A stretch of DNA of 64,000 bases from JAJKIP01 sp037200685 (GTDB lineage Bacteria; Bacteroidota; Bacteroidia; Chitinophagales; Chitinophagaceae), in contig JBBCIG010000006.1 of NCBI GenBank assembly GCA_037200685.1, positions 1 through 64,000 on the forward strand. Direction: 5' to 3'. Positions within the stretch are counted from its first letter, which is position 1, and each line of letters opens with the position of its first letter. Below are positions 40,382 to 49,926 of this stretch, one piece after another. Below the pieces are notes generated by a model. The model made no database searches, was not told where the DNA came from, and saw only the letters and a program-made list of their open reading frames with translations. Made by a program: the position numbers and the translations under genes.

Positions 40382-43134
40382 TTATTTAGTTAACCTGATT
40401 TCTCTTGCTCTTAACGGTGCTCCCGTGAATACCAAATAAATATCAGTGATACCTGTTTGATCCGAGAGAGGAAGTTTGATACTTGTTTGCCCTACATATT
40501 CTCCCGAGAATTTACCAAGCAGTATACCTGTTTGCGGATCCGGACCGGACCTCCACCGTTCCCAAAGTCGATGCTGCAGCAACGTTGCTATTATTACCAC
40601 CACCACCTCTACCCGCTACAAGGATCAATTCAATTTGGTGAATACCGGTAAGATCTATACTACCGAATCGCAGGAATGATCCTGTTCCTTTCACTGTTGC
40701 TACAGTACTGTCAGTGTTAAAATTTATTTCATTGATTGATCGGCATAACTAACCGGAAGGGCAGGGCTTCGCAAAACGAGTGTCATTTCAGAAGACTGCG
40801 CTGATGAAACTTTTGTTCCCCTGTCAGTATAGGCGGCACGCAGTATAAAACTTCCATCGGTATTCTCCCCTTCGGGAACGGTAGTCGTATATGTTCCTTT
40901 CACAGGCAGCGCTTTTGCACGACGAGGAGGATAAGCCAGGCTCAATATATATTTTACAATAGCTTTTGCATCCGCATCCGCTAATGTGGGATGTGCCGGC
41001 ATCATCGGATCACCCCAAACACCCGCACCTCCATTAATAATTTTATTTGCCAGGTAGGCAGGCGCTTTGGAATCATTTTTATATTTCACGGCAACCTGTG
41101 TAAAAGCAGGCCCCAGGAATTTTTCATTAACACGATGACAGGCATTACAATCACTTTTGTTAATAAGCAACTTTGCTCCTGCAAACTGTGCCGACGCATC
41201 CACGCTTAATTGTTTTTGCGCAATAGCTGTCAAATTATATCCCTCTGACAAATAGTTGGCGCTTACTGATACCTGTGAAGGCAGTATGCGTTTATTGGCG
41301 AGACTTCCATCTTCCTTATCCGCTACAGTTACGGAATAATTGATGGCGCTGCCGGGAAAGAAAAAACTGGAATTGCCTGATGTAACAAGAAATTTTATCT
41401 CCGGGGGCTCATTGCCTGCTTTGATCTCAACAGACTTACTATTCTTTGCACCCTTCGAATCTGTAACCGTCAACACTGCTTTATAAACACCGGGGTTATT
41501 TAATGTGAGAGAAAGATTTTCCTGTTTGGATGTATTGTATGTTGCTCCGTTCCTTGTTATTTTCCAATCATACGTTAACTGATCACCTTCATCAAAATCA
41601 CGGGTACCAGCAGAAGATAAATCGATTTTTAACGGTACCGCACCCGCTACTTTAGAAGCAACGGCCTGCACCTGGGGTTTGCGGTTGCCACCATTATATT
41701 CTATTCGTATCAGTTGCGCCTCGGGATTATCTTTAAAATACCCGTTTCCGTATTCAAGAATATAAAGGTCTCCGTCCGCACTAAATTTCATATCGATCGG
41801 ACCTTTCAACCGGAGATCAGAAAGAAACCGTTCCATGGATTTATAGTCACCGTTTTCATCCAGTGCTACTACATTCAGGAAGCCCCTCGCCCAATCCGTA
41901 ATAAACCATTTGCCTTCATAATATTCAGGGAATGGACGTTTGGGATTAATAAAATCCGCCCGGTGATAAATAGGACCACCGACAGCACTGTTGGAACCGC
42001 TCCCCAACTCAGGAAATTCTTTGCTTACTGCTTTAGGATACCAGATCAGTGCCGGCACAGCAGCAGGAAGCTCTTTCATTCCCGTGTTATTCGGAGAATT
42101 ATTTACAGGATGTGCGGGATCAAATGCATCCCCGGATTCTTTTGTAGCAAAATTATATTTCCTGTAAGCTTTATTATCTCCTACAAAATATGGGCCACCC
42201 ATAATTTCCGGGTTGCTTGGCCCGGTTGAATTCATCATGTGAACGCGGGCCTCTTTTTTTCCATATCTTCTCTTGAACCATCCGGTCCCACTTCTCCCCA
42301 GTATAACCAACCGGTTTTGCTGTCATAGTTAGTCTCCATGGATTGCGGTTTCCCATGGTATAAATTTCCGGACGTGTTTGCGGAGTGCCTTTGGGAAATA
42401 AATTTCCTTCGGGAATACTATAACTGCCGTCGGCCTCAGGATGTATGCGAAGGATCTTTCCCCTGAGATCGTTTGTATTTCCTGATGATTTTTGTGCATC
42501 ACGTGGTGATTCTCCGGGACGTTCGTCAAGAGGTGTAAAACCATCCGATGCCCTTGAAAAGTATTGTCACCTGTAGTAAGAAGCAGGTTATTATTTTTAT
42601 CGAAAAGCATTCCTCCGCCTACATGGCAACACTCTTCCCGCTGCACCTTTACTTCCATCATCAATTTCCTGGAAGTTTCCACCAGCTTTTTTCCATACCA
42701 CTCATAACGCACCAAAATATTTTTAGGATCATCCCCGGCAGGAGAATAATAAATATATACCCAATGATTCTTATCATAAGCCGGATCAAGGATCACTCCC
42801 CTGCAATCCATCTTCGCCTTCTGTTAACCTCACCGGTTTTGCTTACGTATTTTGTACTGACAGGGAAATTGGCCGATAATAGTAATCTTGCCAGTAACGG
42901 GATCATATACTTTCAACTTGCCCTTACGCTCCGCATAAATCACTCTTCCATCTTTCATTACCTGGAACTGCATGGGTTCTTCAATGCGCTGCGCCAATAC
43001 AACTTTGGTAAACCGGTTTTCATCCGGCTTCTTCGGAGTTTGTGATAAGGCAGTAAGACCCGTAGTAAGGATGATAAGAAAAACAGGGATCGTTTTAAAA
43101 TTAGATCGTATATATATTTAAGTGTACTCATCAT
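40382..43134 (-). CDS. PQQ-type sugar dehydrogenase fused to PKD, cytochrome c and CBM6-like domains (frameshifted)
   Basis: About 915 residues. ATG at 43134 or 43131, then a signal-like stretch ending LTALSQ. The six-bladed propeller starts VLAQRIEEPMQFQVMKDGRV and has GVILDPAYDKNHWVYIYYSP and GGGMLFDKNNNLLLTTGD. Further propeller motifs are MGNRNPWRLTM (a glucose/sorbosone-dehydrogenase-like RNP block) and LYILEYGNGYFKDNP. Then comes a PKD-type sandwich (GTRDFDEGDQLTYDWKITRN), a monohaem cytochrome c (KSDCNACHRVNEKFLGPAF, with MPAHPTLAD supplying the Met ligand) and a C-terminal CBM6/35-like domain ending RAREIRLTK. Shifts lie near 43060, 42820, 42530, 42360, 42250, 40720 and 40560. Likely a periplasmic oxidoreductase passing electrons to its own haem. 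Confidence 0.72.
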
Positions 43135-43305
43135 TTTTTAAATGCAGTTATATATTCAACACTTTGAAGGTATGCGACGTTTTGTTTCATACTGTCAATA
43201 GGAGCGCCTGGAAACTGTTCCTGTTCAACAAAAAAATATTTTAAACCTGACTTCTTTGCGTTCTTCAGCAGTGTGACAACATCCAGCGTGCCTTTTACTT
43301 GAATT
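43131..43305 (-). pseudogene. C-terminal remnant of a sugar phosphate isomerase/epimerase
   Basis: About 55 codons (ITIQVKGTLDVVTLLKNAKK, SGLKYFFVEQEQFPGAPIDS, MKQNVAYLQSVEYITAFKK) that match the end of xylose-isomerase-like TIM-barrel proteins: the last barrel strand with VEQE and the final helix. The other 80 percent of the gene is missing upstream; at about 43305-43312 the sequence turns into the tail of another gene on the opposite strand. The stop overlaps the ATG of the PQQ-type gene (ATGA), so this gene once led the same operon. Its loss may also have removed the operon promoter. Confidence 0.65.
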
Positions 43306-43330
43306 GTTATTTATGTGGGCTCTTCAGTAA

Positions 43331-43513
43331 AATACTACCGGGCATGCAGCACTTTTTGTTCCTGCAGGTTGCGGATTCAATGATCACCTTCCAAAAATGG
43401 GTGGCATCTTTGGTGATAATCCCGGTATCAATATCTTACTACCGGCTTCATTAGCTTTTGCAGCATTATACATTTACCTCGCCGTAAGAAAATATAAGTA
43501 TGATGACCTTTAA
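43331..43513 (+). pseudogene. C-terminal remnant of an unidentified membrane protein
   Basis: Sixty codons open to the stop at 43511-43513, reading LFVPAGCGFNDHLPKMGGIF and NILLPASLAFAALYIYLAVR and ending KYKYDDL. The last part is a typical membrane helix with a positive cytosolic end. No start codon or upstream part exists; it begins where the truncated isomerase ends. I do not recognise the family. Together the two fragments mark a deletion junction. The stop overlaps the stop of the convergent TIGR01777 gene. Confidence 0.35.
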
Positions 43514-44432
43514 GCTTTGAAAAATTGTTCCAGGCTTTTTATATCGGGGTAGTTAAAAACAAAACCGGTTTGTTGTATTTTTTGAACACTCACCGTTGCG
43601 CTTTTTAAAACTTCGATACTTAGTCCGCCTAAAGCAATCTTTAATACAAACGAAGGAACATGCGCAGGTATATAAAATCGCTTTTTGGATTTAGCGAGTT
43701 GCATCACTAATTCTTTACTGGGAACAGGCTGCGGCCCGACTGCATTATAAACTCCCTGCATATTTTCATTTTCAACGGCAGTAATAAATAAGCGAACAAT
43801 ATCATCAATATGTATCCAGCTCATCACCTGCTTGCCGCTTCCTAAAATTGCGGCGATCCCAAACTTTAGTGGCTTGCTTAATTCTTCCAATACACCGCCT
43901 TCATTACTCAGCACAATTCCTATCCTGAATTTCACTAACCGTTTACCCAATGCCGCCACCGGTTCTATACTTTCTTCCCACAGCTTACAGGTTGTCCCAA
44001 AAAATCATTGGATGAAAGATCGGTTTCAACAAACTCTTTCTTTCCGGGTTTTTCACCATCTGCTCCATACCAACCAATTGCCGACGCACTGATAACAGAT
44101 TTTATTTTATTCGGAATTTCTTTTAAAGCTCCCACTAATAATTCACCGCTCTTCACCCTGCTGTCAATTATTTCTTTCTTCCTTTTCTTCGTCCATCTTT
44201 TTTCTGCCACGTTAGCGCCGGCAAGATGAATAATATGATCCGCCTTACTTATCGCCTCCGCATCAATGGATGGCTGTTCAATATTCCATTGTGCATATGA
44301 CAAACCGGGGACAGGTTGTTCCAGTGGCAACTTTCTCGTCAGCACGATCACCTCGTACTTTTTTTCCAGCAAAGCATTTGTTATCGCTTTACCAATCGTA
44401 CCCGTACCACCCGTGATGAGAACAGTTGCCAT
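43510..44432 (-). CDS. TIGR01777 family NAD(P)-binding epimerase (frameshifted)
   Basis: About 307 residues. The extended SDR Rossmann fold begins MATVLITGGTGTIGKAITNA (TGGxGxIG) and continues DHIIHLAGANVAEKRWTKKR, ISASAIGWYGADGEKPGKKE (S and YG catalytic-site region of this family). A single shift near 43965-43985 joins CKLWEESIEPVAALGKR, RIGIVLSNEGGVLEELSKPL, KQVMSWIHIDDIVRLFITAV and NAVGPQPVPSKELVMQLAKS. The C-terminal DUF1731-type domain ends FNYPDIKSLEQFFKA. Relatives (YfcH, SDR39U1) have no firm substrate. Cytosolic, transcribed alone, with a clean promoter gap upstream. Confidence 0.82.
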
Positions 44433-44767
44433 TTAATAAAAATTAGATTGAAAGAAATTAAACCAAAGATCATGCATAAAGTTTGAAATAATTTTTATGT
44501 GCCCAGCTTCAGTGCTACTAGCATCGCCTAGCAAACCTCATCCCTCTTTCCCTTCTCCTTCAGAGAAGGACGGCGCTGCATTGCAAATCCAAACTTTATA
44601 ACTACCACATCGGCTTCTGATCTCTATTCAACATTGTCGATGCTTAATTAAAAAGGAATATTACAAACTAAAGTCTCGCAACTCGCTACTATCCACTCGC
44701 CACTCCCATTTCCTCCAACTCCCCTTAACTTTATACTCACTCAACTATTTATTTAAACAATTGCAAT
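44433..44767. other. Intergenic region with degenerate, interrupted repeat copy B
   Basis: 335 bases without a gene. Parts match the interspersed repeat: CCCAGCTTCAGTGCTACTAG plus CATCG at 44502-44526 and TCTATTCAACATTGTCGATG at 44622-44641, in the orientation of copies C and D. About 95 bases sit between them, including a small hairpin (CCTTCTC-CTTCA-GAGAAGG at about 44550-44568). This looks like a second element inserted in an old repeat copy. The rest is AT-rich and should hold the promoters of the two divergent genes. Confidence 0.5.
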
Positions 44768-45540
44768 ATGAAATCAGTTCTCTTATCCACTGCATTTATT
44801 TTTACCGCACATATTATATTTATCCGCACAGCAACCCGATCCAAAACTTACGGAAGTATGGTTGCCTGAACCAAAGATTGTCACGCCCTGGAAAAATTCC
44901 CAGCGACGCTCCTTCCGATGCTTTTATTTTATTTGATGGAAAAGATTTAAGTCAATGGGTTTCTATGAAAGACAGTACGCAAACGGCGCAATGGACAGTC
45001 ACCAACAATATGTTTACTGTAAAAAAAGGGAACGGGCAATATCCAGACAAAAAGAAAATTCATGGATTACCAGTTGCATGTCGAATGGCGCATACCTGAA
45101 AATATCACCGGTAATGACCAGGCCCGTGGCAACAGCGGCGTCTTTCTCGCTTCCACCGGTCCCGGCGATGATGGCTATGAAATACAGGTACTCGATTGTT
45201 ATAATAATAAAACCTATGTCAATGGGCAAACAGGCAGCATTTACAAACAATCCATCCCGCTCGCCAATGCTTGCAAAAAACCAGGCGAATGGCAGACTTA
45301 TGATATCATCTGGACGGCTCCGCGATTTAATAATGATGGTTCATTAAAAAGTCCCGCCCGTATCACAGCTATACAGAATGGTGTGCTGGTACAAAACAAT
45401 TTCGAATTACAAGGCGGCACTACATACCGCGGCAAACCTTCTTATAAAAAGTCATGGGGCATCATCTATTAAATTACAGGACCACGGCGACCCAAGTGAA
45501 CCGATTAGTTTTTAGGAATATTTGGGTGAGGGAGTTGTAA
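44768..45540 (+). CDS. DUF1080 domain protein, secreted (frameshifted)
   Basis: About 257 residues. ATG at 44768 followed by a signal-like segment (MKSVLLSTAFIFTAHIIFI). Shifts near 44820 and 44890 lead into DAFILFDGKDLSQWVSMKDS, the first DUF1080 strand. Further on come WTVTNNMFTVKKGNGQ, DYQLHVEWRIPENITGNDQA, RGNSGVFLASTGPGDDGYEI, QVLDCYNNKTYVNGQTGSIY and KPGEWQTYDIIWTAPRF. After a shift near 45455 the tail is IKLQDHGDPSEPISFRNIWV. GYEIQVLD is the family core strand. It is the longer form of the family, with the NKTYxNGQ insertion. Secreted. Not in an operon with its relative at 39581. Confidence 0.8.
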
Positions 45541-45611
45541 CAATAATAGTCTTCTTGAAAAATCATTCGTTTTATAAAATTGTTATTTTGTGTAATAGCA
45601 TAAATGAAACT

Positions 45612-47148
45612 TTAACGAATACTCATCATGATACGGAAACCGGCTGATTGCTGTGCTTTTTCGGCATATGCTTCTTCCGGATTTTTCCCAGGCCATTGGC
45701 GATGGGCCATTCCCAGTCCCTATATCAGCCCGGAAGAAATGACACAACTGGCGGTTGATGATCTCGTTCTTTTTCGGACCATCCTATTCCTTTCATGGCG
45801 CCAACGATATTAGACACCTGGTTTTTTTTCTCCTCGTCATCTAATACTTCTCTCCAGATAATGCCCGGTTGTGTGTAATGATCATTTTCACCTTCAGCAT
45901 TTCTGTCGTACCAGTCAGCGACGTTTGTATCCAGTGTCCATGATGGTTGCTTATAACTTTCGTCGGGTTTAATGTTATCAAAGCTATTTGGGAAATAGTT
46001 TGGATCTTTTCCGCCGTTACCATCTACCCGCATCACGCCATCACGCTGATAGTTGTTTACTGCGAACGGACATCTATTGACAGGTATCTGCTCGTAGTTA
46101 GCGCCCGAGGCGATAACGATGTGCATCAGGATAAGAAAGGATACGGCCTTGTAACATTTTATCAGGTGAATAACTGATGCCGTCTACTACATGCGCCGGG
46201 GCAAAAGCTGCCTGTTCTACTTCAGCGAAAAAGTTCTGAGGGTTTTCATTTAATTTCCATCTCGCCGATTTCGATCAAAGGAAAATCTTTCTGGCTCCAT
46301 GTCTTCGTAAGATCAAAAGGGTTCCATTTATAGGTCTTTGCCTGTTCTTCCGTCATTACCTGCATCTTCAATGTCCATTTCGGGAAATCACCTTTATCGA
46401 TTGTTTCCACTAAATCTCTTTGCGCAAAATCCGGATCAATGCCTTTCATCTTTACAGCTTCATCATTGATAAAGTTTTTAATCCCCTGCTGGGTTTTAAA
46501 ATGAAATATTACCCAAACCCTTTCATTGTTTGCATTTGATCATGCTGAACGTATGACTGCCAAAGCCATGCATGTGTCGATAGCCATGAGGCGTGCCCCG
46601 GTCACTCATCAGGAACATTACCTGGTGCAGGCTTTCGGGATTGAGGCTCCAGAAATCCCACATCATCGCCGGGCTTTTGCAATTCGTATATGGATCTCTT
46701 TTTGGGTAATGAATAAAATCGCCAAACTTCTTTGGGTCTTTTATAAAAAATACAGGAGTATTATTTCCTACCAAATCCCAGTTACCATCTTCTGTGTAAA
46801 ATTTTACAGCGAAACCACGGGGATCTCTTTCCTGTATCCGCACTGCCTTTTTCACCACCAACAGTAGAAAAGCGGAAAACATTCTTGTTTGTTTGCCTAC
46901 CGTATTAAAAAATTTTTGCACGGGTGTATTTAGTAATATCACTTGTAACGGTAAATGTGCCATATGCCCCGCTGCCTTTCGCATGTACCACTCTTTCAGG
47001 AATGCGTTCCCTGTTAAAATGGGGCCATTTTTTCGTGGAGAATGAAATCCTGTAACAGCAAAGGCCTCTTGCTCCTACACTTATGCGTGTCTTCATTATT
47101 ATAATAAGGTATGCCTGAAGCGGACGTTAGCTTTTTATTTTCGCTCAT
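45612..47148 (-). CDS. Catalase, first of two tandem copies (frameshifted)
   Basis: About 510 codons from ATG 47148 (MSENKKLTSASGIPYYNNED). Haem catalase motifs: LLLQDFILHEKMAPFNRERI, PERVVHAKGSGAYGTFTVTS (His of the distal pocket in RVVHAKG), ERDPRGFAVKFYTEDGNWDL, VGNNTPVFFIKDPKKF, MMWDFWSLNPESLHQVMFLM and SDRGTPHGYRHMHGFGSHTF. The C-terminal part runs to NPEEAYAEKAQQSAGFRIMM before the stop at 45612. At least six indels, for example near 46850, 46510, 46250, 46140, 45960 and 45745. It detoxifies hydrogen peroxide in the cytosol. An OxyR-like site lies 86 bases upstream, and a terminator separates it from the second catalase. Confidence 0.85.
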
Positions 47149-47233
47149 AATTGTGGTGGTTATGTTTATTGAAGTGAATTGCAAAATCTGTGACAAAACT
47201 GCGCAGCAATCAAGTCATTTCTTTTTATAAAGC

Positions 47234-47248
47234 ATAGACAGAATCTAT
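47234..47248. promoter_or_regulatory. OxyR-type operator upstream of catalase 1
   Basis: ATAGACAGAATCTAT fits the OxyR half-operator pattern ATAGntnnnanCTAT except for one base (C for T at position 6). It sits 86 bases before the catalase 1 start. A second, weaker partner, ATAGGGTAGTGATAT, follows at 47252-47266. OxyR is encoded 1.7 kb away. Confidence 0.45.
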
Positions 47249-47306
47249 AAGATAGGGTAGTGATATAGTTGTGGTAAGGCAGGAGCATCGAATATACAAT
47301 TAAAAA

Positions 47307-47332
47307 AGCCGCCCCGTGAAAACAGGACGGCT
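47307..47332 (-). terminator. Rho-independent terminator of catalase 2
   Basis: In the minus direction the stem AGCCGTCCTGT / ACGGGGCGGCT, with loop TTTC and two imperfect pairs, is followed by TTTTTTA. It lies 47 bases after the catalase 2 stop and before the catalase 1 operator, so the two catalases are separate transcription units. Confidence 0.7.
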
Positions 47333-47378
47333 ACCATTAAACCATAAACCAAAAGGTATATACTAAGGGAAATTAATT

Positions 47379-48882
47379 TTATTTTAATTTTGGCATTGCT
47401 CCAGAAGGGTCTACTCCTAGTCCATTCAGCAATCGCCATTCCTAATTCGATATCGGCACAGAAAAAACGACATAGCTGCAAGTTGATGATCGTGTCTCTT
47501 TTCGGTCCGGTAATTCCTTTCATACTCCCGACAATGTTATTGACGAGGCTTATCTTCTCAGCATCAATTAATACTTCTCTCCAGAAAACCCCCGGTTGCG
47601 TATAGTGATCGTCTTCGCCTTCCGCATTCCCTGTTGTACGAAGCGACAACATTTGAATCCAATACCCAGGCAGGTTGTTTATAGCTTTCATCTGTTTGAA
47701 TGTTATCAAAGCTGCTCGGGGTAGTAATTCGGGGGTTTTCCCGCCATTGCCATCTACTCTCAATCAAACCATCACGCTGATGATTATTTGTTGAAAAGGG
47801 GCATTTTATTCACAGGTATCTGTTCATAGTTTGTACCGAGGCGATAACGATGTGCATCCGGATAAGAGAGTATGCGGCCCTGTAACATTTTATCAGGTGA
47901 ATAGCTAATGCCATTTACCACATGCGCCGGTGCAAAAGCCGCTTGTTCCACTTCAGCAAAATAGTTTTGAGGGTTTTTCATTCAACTCCATCACACCTGC
48001 TTCGATCAATGGGAAAATCTTTCTGGCTCCATGTCTTTGTAAGATCGAAAGGATTAAATCGATATGTTTTTCGCCTGTTCCTCTGTCATTACCTGTAGAT
48101 ACAGCGTCCATTTTGGGAATCACCTTTGTCAATCGCATCTAATAAATCCCTTTGGGCAAAATCCGCATCAGCGCCTTTCATTGTCACTGCTTCATCATTG
48201 GTGAAATTTTTAATTCCCTGTTGTGTTTTGAAGTGAAATTTCACCCATACCCTTTCATTATTTTCATTGTACATACTATAAGTATGGCTTCCGAAACCAT
48301 GCATATGCCGGTAACCATAAGGCGTACCACGGTCGCTCATCAGGTACATTACCTGGTGCAGGCTTTCGGGATTAAGGCTCCAGAAATCCCACATCATCGT
48401 CTGGCTTTTGCAGTTGGTGTAAGGGTCTCTTTTTTGTGTATGAATAATATCACTGAATTTTTTGGGATCTTTTATAAAAAAAAGACAGGAGTGTTGTTGC
48501 CAACAAGGTCCCAAATTGCCATCTTCGGTGTAAAATTTTACAGCAAAGCCACGGGGGTCCCTTTCAGTATTCAGCGCTGCCTTTTTCTCCGCCAACAGTA
48601 GAGAAGCGGATGAACATTTTTGTCTCCTTGCCAATCTTGTTAAAGATCTTTGCTTTGGTGTATTTCGTAATGTCATTTGTAACAGTAAACACACCGTAAG
48701 CGCCGCTGCCTTTAGCATGTACGACTCTTTCAGGTATGCGTTCCCTGTTAAAATGAGCCATTTTCTCATGCAGGATAAAATCCTGTAATAGCAACGGCCC
48801 TCTGGAACCAATACTCAGCGTGTCTTCATTGTTGTAATAGGGGAATGCCCGAGGCAGAAGTCAATAGTTTGTTTTCATCCAT
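47379..48882 (-). CDS. Catalase, second of two tandem copies (frameshifted)
   Basis: About 500 codons from ATG 48882 (MDENKLLTSASGIPYYNNED once the first indel is corrected). Same motifs as catalase 1: FILHEKMAHFNRERIPERVV, HAKGSGAYGVFTVTNDITKY, FSTVGGEKGSAEY-type segment, ERDPRGFAVKFYTEDGN, MMWDFWSLNPESLHQVMYLM, SDRGTPYGYRHMHGFGSHTY and VWVKFHFKTQQGIKNFTNDE. The end reads LNGLGVDPSGAMPKLK, with stop at 47379, clearly different from catalase 1, so the copies are old paralogues rather than a recent duplication. Shifts near 48845, 48580, 48515, 48120, 48060, 47975, 47800 and 47640. Divergent from oxyR, with an OxyR-like site in the shared 104-base gap. Confidence 0.85.
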
Positions 48883-48968
48883 AGGTACGGAATATTAGAA
48901 GTTTATTATAGGGGTGCCACAAATGTCACACAATATTTTATAAACCAATTGATTAATTTTATATTTTT

Positions 48969-48983
48969 ATAGATAAAATCTAT
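48969..48983. promoter_or_regulatory. OxyR-type operator between catalase 2 and oxyR
   Basis: ATAGATAAAATCTAT matches the OxyR half-operator pattern ATAGntnnnanCTAT at every fixed position. It ends three bases before the oxyR ATG, so binding there should block its own gene. A weaker partner, ATTGATTAATTTTAT, is at 48948-48962, close to the spacing of a tetramer site. Confidence 0.55.
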
Positions 48984-48986
48984 ATC

Positions 48987-49925
48987 ATGACTTTGGTACA
49001 ATTGGAATATATCATAGCGCTGGACACCTGGCGTCATTTTGCTACGGCCGCCGCACACTGCTTTGTAACGCAGCCTACGCTGAGTATGCAAATACAGAAA
49101 CTCGAAGACGAATTAGATATAAAAATATTTGACCGGACAAAACAACCGGTGATGCCAACGAAACAGGTGTGGAAATAATAGAACAGGCAAAAAATATTCT
49201 GGCAGGACGCAATCAATTGCTCGAAACCGTACAGGAATAAGAAAGGGGTGCTGACTGGTGAATTACGAATAGGTATTATTCCCACCCTGGCGCCCTACCT
49301 GCTTCCTTTATTTATTCACCCCTTTACGCAAAAATATCCATTGGTTAAAGTGATAGCTAATGAAATGATGACCGAACTGATCATCTCACGGCTGCGGGAA
49401 GGAAAAATTGATGCGGGCATATTGGTTACCCCCTTGCAACAGGCGGGCATCAAAGAACATGTTTTGTTTTATGAAGAAATGATGGCCTATGTTTCAAGGA
49501 AAAATGCAGCCTATGAAAAAACAATGTTAATGCCACAGGATATTGACCCAATAAATTATGGATGCTGGAAGATAGGCCACTGCTTTCGTTCACAGATCAT
49601 CAATCTTTGTGTGTTAAGAAAAATAAGTAGAAGAAGGAAACCAGTTTAGTTATGAAGCAGGAAGTATCGAAACGTTAAGGAGAATGGGTATGAACTGAAT
49701 GACGGCATTACCATTATCCCCGAGTTGGCAACATTAGATATGCCTGCGAAACAAACCCAGCTTATCAGGCATTTTAAAAAACCAGCGCCTGTGCGGGAAG
49801 TGAGTTTGGTCGTTCACCGCAACCTTGTTAAAAAAAGGTTGATCGATGCGCTGCGGCATGAAATATTACTGACCGTTCCGGAAAAAGTAAGGAAGAATAA
49901 AACGAGTAATGTAGTGCCGATATAA
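48987..49925 (+). CDS. oxyR: OxyR-type LysR regulator of peroxide response (frameshifted)
   Basis: About 312 residues. The N-terminal winged helix reads MTLVQLEYIIALDTWRHFAT and AAAHCFVTQPTLSMQIQKLE (LysR helix-turn-helix). Shifts near 49160 and 49240 lead to the effector domain GELRIGIIPTLAPYLLPLFI, GKIDAGILVTPLQQAGIKEH. After a shift near 49555 comes HCFRSQIINLCVLRK. Its two Cys are nine residues apart, as are C199 and C208 of E. coli OxyR. YEAGSIETLRRM and DGITIIPELATLDMP follow. Ends at 49925. It should sense peroxide by disulfide formation and activate the adjacent catalases. Convergent with a hydrolase gene, one base apart. Confidence 0.82.
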
Positions 49926-49926
49926 T

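Noticed and set aside
43131..43513. IS element at the junction of two truncated genes
   Set aside because: No transposase, terminal repeats or target duplication; a simple deletion or misjoin is enough.
45947..46177. Plus-strand frame within catalase 1 looking like an independent gene
   Set aside because: It is antisense to the broken catalase frame and has no family features.
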